From: Roseovarius litoreus | GTDB taxonomy: Bacteria > Pseudomonadota > Alphaproteobacteria > Rhodobacterales > Rhodobacteraceae | DNA: 64,000 bases | Direction of reading: 5' to 3' | Assembly: GCF_900142765.1 (NCBI RefSeq) | Contig: NZ_FRCB01000002.1 | Span: 124,001 to 188,000 of the forward strand | Shown here: positions 16,923-24,318 of the stretch, one piece after another | How the letters are laid out: every line of letters starts with the position of its first letter | Position numbering within the stretch: the stretch's first letter is position 1 | Notes under the pieces: model-generated | What the model was told of the DNA's origin: nothing | The model's database searches: none | Seen by the model: only the letters and a program-made list of their open reading frames with translations | Made by a program: the position numbers and the translations under genes

Positions 16923-18649
16923 TCGGCCTGCCTGCGCCACTGCGCGATGTTCCAGAACTCGCTGTCCCAAGGGTTCATCTCGACGCCCGCAAGCCCTTTC
17001 GCCCGCCCCGAGACGCGCCCACGCGCCACCAGCGGCACAAGAACGTGTTCCTGCACCAGCCTGTCATTGAGCGCGCGCACCAGCCGCGCGCGCTCATCGG
17101 GCGCGCCCGTGCGCGCCAATTCCTCGGTCAGCCGGTCATAATCCGCATCGCAAAACCGTGGCACGTTGCTGCCCTGCCAGCCATTGTCGGGGCCGGGAAT
17201 CCGGTCGCAGCGCCAGTTGCGCAAAAACGTCTCGGGATCGGTGCCATCGAACATCGAGGCGAACATCTGCACATCGGCGTGGAATTTCTGGAACGTGTCG
17301 GGGCTTGCCGGGTCGCTGCCGAAAAACACCGACGCATTGATGTTGCGCAGCTCCGCTCCCACGCCGATCTGCGCCCACCAATGCTTGATAATGGCTTGGA
17401 AATCCTGCCTCACCGCGTTGGTGGATGTCTGAAAGCTCAGGCTGAGGGCCCGCCCGTCCTTGTCGCGGATGCCGTCGCCATCGCTGTCGCGCCAGCCCGC
17501 CTGATCCAGAAGCTCGCGCGCGGTCTCGATGTCCTGCATGTGGCAGGCCTCATTGGCGGTCGAGGCGACATGCGCCGGCGCCACCACGATGTTGCAGGTC
17601 GCCCGCCCGGCGGTGCCATAGCCGATCTCGACAAGTGCTGCACGGTCCAGCGCCAGCGACAGCGCCCGGCGCACCACCGGATCGCTCAGCACCGGATGGG
17701 GATGCGCCGGTGTCGCGCGCGCGGCGCCATGCCTGGGGTCGGGATCGGTGAGGTTGAGCGCGATATACTCGACCAGCGGTCCGAAGGCGGTCTCTATCTC
17801 GCCCCGGCCGCCCTGCGCCATCCGCTCCAGCAGCTCGGGCGCCAGTTGCAGGTTGGTGGCATAATCCACCTCGGCGGTCTGGAACACCGCGCGGGCCGCC
17901 CCCGCGGCATCGCCGCCGCCCTTCAGCACCACCTCGGCAAAGCCCGGCAGGGCAGGGTCGCGATACTGTGGATTGGCGGCAAAGCGGATCACGTCATTGG
18001 GGCGAAATTCGGCCACCGTGAAAGGGCCGGTACCGATCGGCGCGAAATTCTCGGCCGTGCAGGTGGCGCTCTGCGCACCCATGCAGCGCGCGAATTGCGC
18101 ACCTTGCAGGATCGGTGTCTGCGCGCCGACAAAGGCGGCAGAGGGATTGGGCTGTGGCGCGTTGAAGCGGATCGTGACCGTGCGCGCATCGGGCGTTTCT
18201 ATCTCGGCGATCCCGTCGAACTTGGCCGCCTGTGCGCAGCCCGCCCCCTCGGCGGTGCAATAGGCCCAGGTGAAGCGCACATCCTCGGATGTCACCGCGC
18301 GGCCATCGGACCACAGCAGCCCCTCTTGCAGGCGCCAGGTGATCGCCATCATGTCCGCGCTGCGCCCGCCATTTTCAAGCGTCGGGATCTCGTCCGCCAG
18401 CCAGGCGACCAACTGCCCCTCGGGGGTGAAGCGCGCCAGCGGCTCCAGCACAAGGCTCGCCGCCTCGACATCCTTTGCCCCCGCCGAAAGATAGGGGTTG
18501 AGCGTCGATGGCGCCTGCCATGACAGGATCGTCAGGCGCTCGCCCGCCTGTTCCCCGGCCCGCTCTTCGGCCTGCTCTTCGGCCGGTGCCGCGCAAGCAA
18601 GCAGCGTCAGCCATGCGGCAAGGGCCGCGCCCGCGCACCTCGTCACCAT
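16919..18649 (-). CDS. ABC transporter substrate-binding protein, family 5 (peptide/opine type)
   Basis: A 576-residue SBP_bac_5 protein. The N-terminus has a hydrophobic segment ending LTLLACAAPA, either a lipoprotein signal with Cys at about 19 or a Sec signal. It is followed by a Glu/Ala-rich spacer and LTILSWQAPSTLNPYLS, the usual start of the mature lobe. DVRFTWAYC and RRALSLALDRAALVEIGYG are typical family blocks. The product captures a peptide, opine or similar ligand in the periplasm for the two permeases downstream. The ATG at 18649 has an AGGGG site 7 nt upstream and is preferred to the ATG at 18664. Confidence 0.92.
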   Translation of the reverse strand: MVTRCAGAALAAWLTLLACAAPAEEQAEERAGEQAGERLTILSWQAPSTLNPYLSAGAKDVEAASLVLEPLARFTPEGQLVAWLADEIPTLENGGRSADMMAITWRLQEGLLWSDGRAVTSEDVRFTWAYCTAEGAGCAQAAKFDGIAEIETPDARTVTIRFNAPQPNPSAAFVGAQTPILQGAQFARCMGAQSATCTAENFAPIGTGPFTVAEFRPNDVIRFAANPQYRDPALPGFAEVVLKGGGDAAGAARAVFQTAEVDYATNLQLAPELLERMAQGGRGEIETAFGPLVEYIALNLTDPDPRHGAARATPAHPHPVLSDPVVRRALSLALDRAALVEIGYGTAGRATCNIVVAPAHVASTANEACHMQDIETARELLDQAGWRDSDGDGIRDKDGRALSLSFQTSTNAVRQDFQAIIKHWWAQIGVGAELRNINASVFFGSDPASPDTFQKFHADVQMFASMFDGTDPETFLRNWRCDRIPGPDNGWQGSNVPRFCDADYDRLTEELARTGAPDERARLVRALNDRLVQEHVLVPLVARGRVSGRAKGLAGVEMNPWDSEFWNIAQWRRQAE

Positions 18650-18719
18650 ACTGGACCCCTTCACTCGTCAACCCGATACGCAGCCTGACACCGCTCGCGC
18701 GATGCCGCCGATCCCTGTC

Positions 18720-18747
18720 TATTTACGTCACTCTGTCCCGCTGGCAA
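18720..18747 (-). promoter_or_regulatory. Predicted sigma-70-like promoter of the ABC importer operon
   Basis: On the minus strand TTGCCA and TAAATA are separated by 16 bp. The -10 box lies about 71 bp upstream of the substrate-binding protein ATG. This is a match by eye only. Confidence 0.3.
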
Positions 18748-18797
18748 ATGCAAGGCTGACCAATGGTCGGGATATCGGCCCGATCCTCGCATGCTGT

Positions 18798-18826
18798 TTG
18801 ACGCATCCGGTCTGCCGCTGTAGCGT
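18798..18826 (+). promoter_or_regulatory. Predicted sigma-70-like promoter of the M20 amidohydrolase gene
   Basis: TTGACG and TAGCGT are separated by 17 bp, which would give a leader of about 90 nt. It is divergent from the ABC operon promoter in the same 275-bp gap, so one regulator could serve both. Confidence 0.35.
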
Positions 18827-18924
18827 TCGGCTTGCGATGCGTGCCTAGACCGTCGGCCCCGCTCAGAGGCCGTGGAACGAGGATTACGCCGCGCCCTCAT
18901 CGCCCGGAAACAAAGGATGCACCC

Positions 18925-20088
18925 ATGCCCGTGAAGAACCGGTTCGCCGAACTCCATGACGACATCACCGCCTGGCGACGTGATATCCACGCGAACCCGG
19001 AACTCCTCTTTGATACGCATCGCACGGCGGCACTGGTGGCCGAGAAGCTGCGCGCCTTCGGCTGCGACGAGGTGGTCACCGGGCTGGGGCGCACCGGCGT
19101 CGTGGGCGTCATCAAGGGCAATCAGACCGGATCGGGCCGGGTGATCGGGCTGCGCGCGGATATGGACGCGCTGCCCATCCACGAGGTGACAGGGGTAGAC
19201 TATGCCAGCCAGACCCCCGGCAAGATGCATGCCTGCGGCCATGACGGGCATACAGCGATGCTTCTGGGGGCCGCGCAATACCTTGCCGAGACACGCAATT
19301 TCGATGGCACCTGCGTCGTGATTTTCCAGCCCGCCGAAGAAGGCGGCGGCGGCGGCCGCGAGATGTGCGCCGACGGGCTCATGGACCGCTTCGGCATCCA
19401 GGAAGTCTACGGCATGCACAACTGGCCCGGCGTGCCCGAGGGGATGTTCGCGATCCGCCCGGGTCCGTTCTTCGCGGCCACCGACAAGTTCGAGATCGTG
19501 ATCGAAGGGCAGGGCGGGCATGCCGCCAAGCCCCATGACACGATCGATCCCACCGTGGTCGCGAGCCATCTGGTGCTGGCTTTGCAAAGCATCGTCAGCC
19601 GGAATGTCGATCCGACCGAACAGGCGGTCGTGTCGGTCACCGCCTTCAAGACCAGCTCGGACGCCTTCAACGTGATCCCCAGCCGGGTGGAGATGATGGG
19701 CACCGTCCGCACCCTCAGTGCCAAGATCCGCGATCAGGTCGAGGCACGGATGCAGGCGCTCTGCGAGACGATCCCCGCAGGCTTCGGCGCGACCGGACGA
19801 CTTGATTATGAACGCAACTACCCGGTGATGGTCAATCACGAGGAACAGACCGAATTCGCGGCCTCCGTCGCGCGCACGATCACCGGCCAGTGCGAGGACG
19901 CGCCGCTTGTCATGGGCGGCGAGGATTTCGCCTTCATGCTCGAAGAACGCCCCGGCGCCTATATCCTGATGGGCAATGGCGACACCGCCATGGTCCATAG
20001 CCCGGACTATGACTTCAACGATGCGGTGATCCCCACCGGATGCAGCTGGTGGGCCGGGATCGTCGAGCAACGCATGCCCTTGGGCTAG
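18925..20088 (+). CDS. M20 family amidohydrolase (hippurate hydrolase/N-acyl-amino-acid deacylase type)
   Basis: A 387-residue cytosolic metallohydrolase of the M20D type, which cleaves N-acyl or peptide-like amides. Metal-binding motifs are HACGHDGH (about 102-109), FQPAEEGGGG (about 136-145, with the catalytic glutamate) and YGMHNWPG (about 160-167). GGEDFAFML near residue 335 is characteristic. An AAAGGA ribosome site precedes the ATG at 18925; the frame's upstream extension to 18832 is not used. It is divergent from a peptide-type ABC importer, suggesting that it processes the imported compound. Confidence 0.92.
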   Translation: MPVKNRFAELHDDITAWRRDIHANPELLFDTHRTAALVAEKLRAFGCDEVVTGLGRTGVVGVIKGNQTGSGRVIGLRADMDALPIHEVTGVDYASQTPGKMHACGHDGHTAMLLGAAQYLAETRNFDGTCVVIFQPAEEGGGGGREMCADGLMDRFGIQEVYGMHNWPGVPEGMFAIRPGPFFAATDKFEIVIEGQGGHAAKPHDTIDPTVVASHLVLALQSIVSRNVDPTEQAVVSVTAFKTSSDAFNVIPSRVEMMGTVRTLSAKIRDQVEARMQALCETIPAGFGATGRLDYERNYPVMVNHEEQTEFAASVARTITGQCEDAPLVMGGEDFAFMLEERPGAYILMGNGDTAMVHSPDYDFNDAVIPTGCSWWAGIVEQRMPLG

Positions 20089-20106
20089 GGCCGCAGCGCC
20101 GCGCGC

Positions 20107-21153
20107 TCACGCCTCGTCCAGCAGCTCGCGATAGATCCGGCACAAGGCCTCGGCCTCCTGCTCGATCCGGCAATGGGCAGCACTATGGGCGCGGGCCTTG
20201 GCGGACCAGTCGGCGCGCAGGGCCGCGTCATCCAGCAGGCGGGCGGTGGCCTCGGTCATCGCGTCCAGATCCTCGATCTCCACCAGCGTTCCGGTCTGCC
20301 CGTCCTGCACAAGCTCCTCGAAGGCGCCGGCGCGCGTCGCCACCACAGGCACGGCACAAGCCATCGCCTCGAGCGGGGTCAGCCCGAAACCTTCCCACCG
20401 CTGCGGCGCCACATACAGATCCAGCGCCTTGAACCAGCGCGACACATCCCAGTGCGGATCTTCGGGCAGAAACAGCACCCGTTCCTGCAGCCCCGCCGCC
20501 GCCACCTTGTCGACAAGCCCCTTGTGAAAGTCGCGGAACTGATCGGTCACTCCGCCCATCATCACCGCCACCACATCGGGGCGCCCGGGCAACAGGCGCA
20601 GCATCATGTCGATGAACAGGTCATTGCCCTTCTGGGGCCGGATCCGCCCGAAACAGCCCACCAGCACCTTGCCCTCGGGCAGGCCCAGATCACGGCGCAG
20701 CGCGTCCTTGTCGGGGTGGGGCGCGAAGCGTTCGGCATCTATGCCGTGATGGATCACCTGTGCGGGCACCTCCAGAAACGCCGCCGAGCGCGCCGAGGTC
20801 GCCACCACCCGATCCATCCGCCGGATCATCCACTTGGTCAGCGCCTTGTGATCGCGCTGTGCCGCCGAGGTGAACATCAGCTTGAGATCCTTGCCCAACA
20901 GCCGCCTGAGCGCGATCCCCGCCAGCATCTCGTTGTTGCGCCTCGCGTGCCAGACGCGCCGCCTCCGGCTCATGGTCACAAGGCTCGATACCGGGATCTG
21001 CGGGATATCCTCGGGGATCTTCGGCCCGCTGCTGGCAATCCGCATCTCGCGCGCCTGAATCGGCACCAGCCGGAACACCGTGGACGTGACCCCCGACATC
21101 CGCGCCTTGAAATTCGGGGCGATCACGTCGATGGAATCGGCAGGATGGGGCAT
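20107..21153 (-). CDS. GT4 family glycosyltransferase, probably LPS core
   Basis: A 348-residue GT-B glycosyltransferase. The C-terminal nucleotide-sugar lobe shows VGCFGRIRPQKG (about 163-174) and EGFGLTPLEAMACAVPVV (about 258-275), with the EX7E-type pair typical of GT4. The N-terminal lobe holds VIAPNFKARMSGVTST, as in the LpcC-like core mannosyltransferases of alphaproteobacteria. It lies directly downstream of the Kdo transferase gene waaA with a 36-bp gap, which supports a role in LPS inner core assembly. Donor and acceptor are inferred only. Confidence 0.85.
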   Translation of the reverse strand: MPHPADSIDVIAPNFKARMSGVTSTVFRLVPIQAREMRIASSGPKIPEDIPQIPVSSLVTMSRRRRVWHARRNNEMLAGIALRRLLGKDLKLMFTSAAQRDHKALTKWMIRRMDRVVATSARSAAFLEVPAQVIHHGIDAERFAPHPDKDALRRDLGLPEGKVLVGCFGRIRPQKGNDLFIDMMLRLLPGRPDVVAVMMGGVTDQFRDFHKGLVDKVAAAGLQERVLFLPEDPHWDVSRWFKALDLYVAPQRWEGFGLTPLEAMACAVPVVATRAGAFEELVQDGQTGTLVEIEDLDAMTEATARLLDDAALRADWSAKARAHSAAHCRIEQEAEALCRIYRELLDEA

Positions 21154-21189
21154 GGGGCAGGCCTCGGGCTGATGTCTCAGGCCCGGCTC

Positions 21190-22470
21190 TTACACCGGAT
21201 CGACCAGCGCCGAAAGGTCCAGCGCCAGAGCGTCCAGCGCATCCTCCTGACCCTTGGAAAAGCCGCTGATCGCTTGCCGCGCCTGCGCCAGCGCGGCGGC
21301 GTCTCGCAAGAACCGGTCCACCGCAGCCGCAAGCGCCGCGGCCCCCTCTACTTGCGTGCTGGCACCCGCCTCGTGCAATTCGGCATAGGTGTCGGCGAAA
21401 TTGGCATGCAGCGGACCATGCAGCAGCGCCGAGCCCGCCTGCGCCGGCTCATAGGGGTTGTGCCCGCCCACCGGCACAAAAGACCCGCACAGGCAGGTGA
21501 TCGGGCAAAGCGCATACCAAAGCCCGGTCTCTCCAAGCGTATCGGCCAGATAAACCTCTGTCCCGTCCTCCGGCATCTCTCCCGCCGAACGCTGCGTGAT
21601 GCGCAGCCCGCCCGCCTTTGCCAGCCCGGCAATCGCCTCGGCCCTCTCGGGATGGCGCGGCACAAGCACCAGCAGCAGGTCCGGATGATCCTCGAGCAGC
21701 GCCCGATGCGCCTCGAGCATGATGTCGTCCTCTCCCGGATGGGTCGAGCTTGCCAGCCACAGGGGGCGCCCGGCGATGGCCTCCTGCATCGCGTGCAGCT
21801 TTTCCTGATCCACCGGCAACGGCCCGGACAGCGACTTGAGGTTGCGCCCTGCCTTTGCATGCGCCATCCCCAAGTGCCGCAAGTTGGCCTCGGTTCTGCG
21901 GTCCTGACAATGGATCAGCGAAAACACCCCCAAGAGATGCCGCGCAGTTGCCCCGAACCTCTGCCAGCCACGCACCGAGCGATCCGACAGGCGCGCATTG
22001 ATCAGCGCCATCGGCACACCCCGGGCATGCGTCAGGCACAGCATTTGCGGCCAGAACTCGCTTTCCACGAATACCGCCAGATCAGGTTTCCAATGCGCCA
22101 GGAACCGCTGTACCGCGGCGCGGCTGTCAAGCGGCGCGAATTGATGCACACAGCGATCCGGCAGCCTGTCGCTCAGGATCTTGCCCGATGTCGCCGTGCC
22201 CGAGGTGATGAGAAAATTCCAGTCATCATGCGTCTGACCCATATGCGAGATCAGGCGCAGCACCGACAGGCTTTCGCCGACGCTCGCCGCGTGAAACCAG
22301 ATCAGCCGCCCGTCGGGTCTGTCCTTCGTGGGATGTCCCAGCCGTTCCCGGATGCGCACCGGATCGGTGCCATGCTCGCGCAGCTTGGCCCGAACCCGGC
22401 CATAGGCGACAGGGGCCAGCATGTTCGCCGCGACCGCATAAAGACGCAAGGGAAACGGCCGGCGGCCCAT
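21190..22470 (-). CDS. waaA: 3-deoxy-D-manno-octulosonic acid (Kdo) transferase WaaA
   Basis: A 426-residue GT30 enzyme that transfers Kdo from CMP-Kdo to lipid IVA at the inner membrane. There is a short N-terminal hydrophobic anchor (about 8-25), then IWFHAASVGESLS (about 57-69) with the conserved glutamate. LFVESEFWPQML-like text (VFVESEFWPQM) lies at about 132, and WLASSTHPGEDDIML (about 233) in the C-terminal lobe. The family signature VGGHNPYEPAQAGSALLHG is present at about 340. It sits 7 bp downstream of the moaA stop and is probably co-transcribed with moaA and the GT4 gene. Confidence 0.95.
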   Translation of the reverse strand: MGRRPFPLRLYAVAANMLAPVAYGRVRAKLREHGTDPVRIRERLGHPTKDRPDGRLIWFHAASVGESLSVLRLISHMGQTHDDWNFLITSGTATSGKILSDRLPDRCVHQFAPLDSRAAVQRFLAHWKPDLAVFVESEFWPQMLCLTHARGVPMALINARLSDRSVRGWQRFGATARHLLGVFSLIHCQDRRTEANLRHLGMAHAKAGRNLKSLSGPLPVDQEKLHAMQEAIAGRPLWLASSTHPGEDDIMLEAHRALLEDHPDLLLVLVPRHPERAEAIAGLAKAGGLRITQRSAGEMPEDGTEVYLADTLGETGLWYALCPITCLCGSFVPVGGHNPYEPAQAGSALLHGPLHANFADTYAELHEAGASTQVEGAAALAAAVDRFLRDAAALAQARQAISGFSKGQEDALDALALDLSALVDPV

Positions 22471-22477
22471 GGCTGCA

Positions 22478-23485
22478 TCAGCCGCCGGTGTGGCTCATGT
22501 GGCGTGACACCCGCCCATCGACCGTCTGGCGGGAATAGTCGAAATCATGCCCCTTCGGTTTGCGCAGGATCGCCGCCCGAATGGCGTCCTCCAGCATGGC
22601 GTCACTGCCGGGATTGTTGCGCAGCGGGGCGCGCAGATCGGCCATGTCCTCTTGGCCAAGGCACATATACAACTCCCCGGTGCAGGTCAGACGCACACGG
22701 TTGCAGCTTTCGCAGAAATTATGCGTGAGCGGCGTGATGAAGCCGATCTTCTGGCCCGTCTCCTCCAGCCGCACATAGCGTGCCGGCCCGCCGGTGCGCT
22801 CGGTCAACTCGGTCAGGCTGTAGCGTGTCGCCAACTCGGCGCGCAGATCGCTCAGCTTCCAGTATTGGCCCAGCCGGTCCTCGTTGCCGATATCGCCCAT
22901 CGGCATGACCTCGATAAAGGTCAGGTCCATGTCGCGGCTCTTGCACCACTCGACCAGCGTGAACAGCTCGCTCTCGTTGAAATCCTTCAGCGCCACGGTG
23001 TTGATCTTCACCCGCAGCCCGGCGCGCTGTGCCGCGTCAATGCCGTTGATGACCTGAGACAGACGGCCCCAGCGGGTGATCTCGGCGAATTTCTTGTCAT
23101 CCAGCGTATCGAGCGAGACATTGACCCGCCGCACACCCGCCGCAAAAAGATCATCGGCGAAGCGCTCCAGCTGACTGCCATTGGTGGTCAGCGTCAGCTC
23201 CTTCAGATCGCCCGACTCAAGATGCCGGGTCATGGCATTGAAAAACGTCATGATCCCCTTGCGCACCAGCGGCTCGCCGCCGGTGATCCGCAGCTTTTCC
23301 ACGCCCATCCGCACGAAGGTCGAACACATGCGGTCCAGTTCCTCCAGCGTCAGAAGTTCCTTCTTGGGCAGGAATGTCATGTTTTCCGACATGCAATAGA
23401 CACAGCGGAAATCGCAGCGGTCGGTCACCGAAACGCGCAGGTAAGAGATCGCGCGCTGGAAAGGATCTATCAGTGGTGCGGTCAT
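22478..23485 (-). CDS. moaA: GTP 3',8-cyclase MoaA (molybdenum cofactor biosynthesis)
   Basis: A 335-residue radical-SAM enzyme that makes 3',8-cyclo-GTP, the first step of molybdenum cofactor synthesis. The N-terminal [4Fe-4S] SAM cluster cysteines are C24, C28 and C31 (CDFRCVYC). The second cluster ligands are [11 protein letters not shown] near residue 256 plus MCLGQ. The protein ends in the GG dipeptide (SHTGG) characteristic of MoaA. The frame is open upstream to 23929 through unrelated GC-rich sequence; the ATG at 23485 starts the conserved [11 protein letters not shown]. It is divergent from a small lipoprotein gene. Confidence 0.95.
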   Translation of the reverse strand: MTAPLIDPFQRAISYLRVSVTDRCDFRCVYCMSENMTFLPKKELLTLEELDRMCSTFVRMGVEKLRITGGEPLVRKGIMTFFNAMTRHLESGDLKELTLTTNGSQLERFADDLFAAGVRRVNVSLDTLDDKKFAEITRWGRLSQVINGIDAAQRAGLRVKINTVALKDFNESELFTLVEWCKSRDMDLTFIEVMPMGDIGNEDRLGQYWKLSDLRAELATRYSLTELTERTGGPARYVRLEETGQKIGFITPLTHNFCESCNRVRLTCTGELYMCLGQEDMADLRAPLRNNPGSDAMLEDAIRAAILRKPKGHDFDYSRQTVDGRVSRHMSHTGG

Positions 23486-23547
23486 GGCCGAAAACCTATG
23501 TGTTCGCGTGGCGATGGGCAACCCCGGAGTTGGGCGCGATCTTGTCA

Positions 23548-23576
23548 TTGAAGGCAGTTGAGCGCAGGCGTAAAGT
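23548..23576 (+). promoter_or_regulatory. Predicted sigma-70-like promoter, possibly giving a leaderless mRNA
   Basis: TTGAAG and TAAAGT are separated by 17 bp, and the -10 box ends only 6 nt before the ATG at 23583. Transcription would start at or within a base or two of the start codon. No Shine-Dalgarno sequence is present there. Confidence 0.35.
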
Positions 23577-23582
23577 CCTCTT

Positions 23583-24095
23583 ATGAAAACAGTGTTTCGC
23601 ACCGTCATTATGGGTATCGTCCTGAGCGGCTGTGCACAGGTCGAGGGACTATTTGACCGCGCGCGCGGCCCCTCTGAGCCACAGGTCGCAGCGCCCGTCG
23701 ATGACCAGCCCCGCCCGGAACAGCGTCCCGACAGTTCTCTCTTGTCCGGCGCGGCCCGCACGCCCGAGGCATTGGACACCACGACCGAGGCCGAACGCCG
23801 CGCCGCCCGCGCCGACGCGGCCAGCGCCGCCGCCGGTGCCACCGATCTCGGCACCACGATCGCCTCTCTGGGGGCGCCGGGCGAGCCCGGCTTCTGGCTG
23901 CGCACACCGCTGGTCGACAGCCCCGCCAAGGGGCGGCTGGACTATCCCGCCAAAGGCACGTCCGTGGTGGTCGATCTCATCCCGCTCGAGGCCGAAAAAG
24001 GAGCGGGAAGCCAGATTTCCCTCGCCGCGATGCGCCTCCTCGAAGCCGATCTGACGGGCCTTCCGGAACTTCGTGTGGTCCGTCTCGCGCAGTGA
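23583..24095 (+). CDS. Small conserved lipoprotein of unknown function
   Basis: A 170-residue predicted lipoprotein. Residues 1-16 form a signal peptide ending in the lipobox LSGC (Cys17). Residues 20-85 are low-complexity and rich in Ala, Pro, Arg and Glu. The C-terminal 85 residues look folded: [21 protein letters not shown], then [29 protein letters not shown]. The pattern is known from Rhodobacteraceae lipoproteins without assigned function. The mature protein has no Asp after Cys, so sorting to the outer membrane is possible. It is divergent from moaA and has no visible ribosome site. Confidence 0.75.
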   Translation: MKTVFRTVIMGIVLSGCAQVEGLFDRARGPSEPQVAAPVDDQPRPEQRPDSSLLSGAARTPEALDTTTEAERRAARADAASAAAGATDLGTTIASLGAPGEPGFWLRTPLVDSPAKGRLDYPAKGTSVVVDLIPLEAEKGAGSQISLAAMRLLEADLTGLPELRVVRLAQ

Positions 24096-24157
24096 TCCGT
24101 TGCGCGCTCCGGCGCCCCGCGCCGTGCGGGCTGTTAACGCGGCCTGCGTCGGTCTTC

Positions 24158-24201
24158 GATACCGACGCGATACCGACGTTTTACCGACGTGATACCGATC
24201 C
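24158..24201 (+). repeat. Array of four 11-bp direct repeats (unit GATACCGACGC)
   Basis: Four consecutive 11-bp units read GATACCGACGC, GATACCGACGT, TTTACCGACGT and GATACCGATCC. The first unit is also the right arm of an inverted repeat, GCGTCGGT (24146-24153)/ACCGACGC (24161-24168). A period of 11 bp is one helical turn and not a multiple of three, so this is a protein-binding array rather than coding repetition. A second array of the same unit in the opposite orientation is at 31741-31784. It lies between the lipoprotein gene and the histidine kinase gene, 118 bp before the chosen kinase start. Confidence 0.8.
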
Positions 24202-24318
24202 CTGTTTTTGCCTGTTAATCAACGGCTTGAGGGATGATTCGCCCCTGTCTTGCCGGAAAAGACTGGACCACCGCCCCCGATCCGCGATTATGCGCCTGTG
24301 ACCCAGATGGAGGATCAG

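Noticed and set aside
15723-17141. Long plus-strand frame opposite the ABC permeases
   Set aside because: Its composition (very His, Arg and Gln rich) is that of a reverse-strand shadow; the minus-strand genes have clear permease motifs.
22478-23929. MoaA with a 148-residue N-terminal extension
   Set aside because: The extension reads through the divergent lipoprotein gene antisense; conserved MoaA text begins at the ATG at 23485.
24158-24201. CRISPR-like array
   Set aside because: The 11-bp units abut directly with no spacers, there are only four, and no cas genes are present in the window.
24092-24301. Short frame through the first 11-bp array that translates the repeats
   Set aside because: An 11-bp period shifts frame at every unit, so no repeated peptide results. 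The array is better explained as DNA-level sites.
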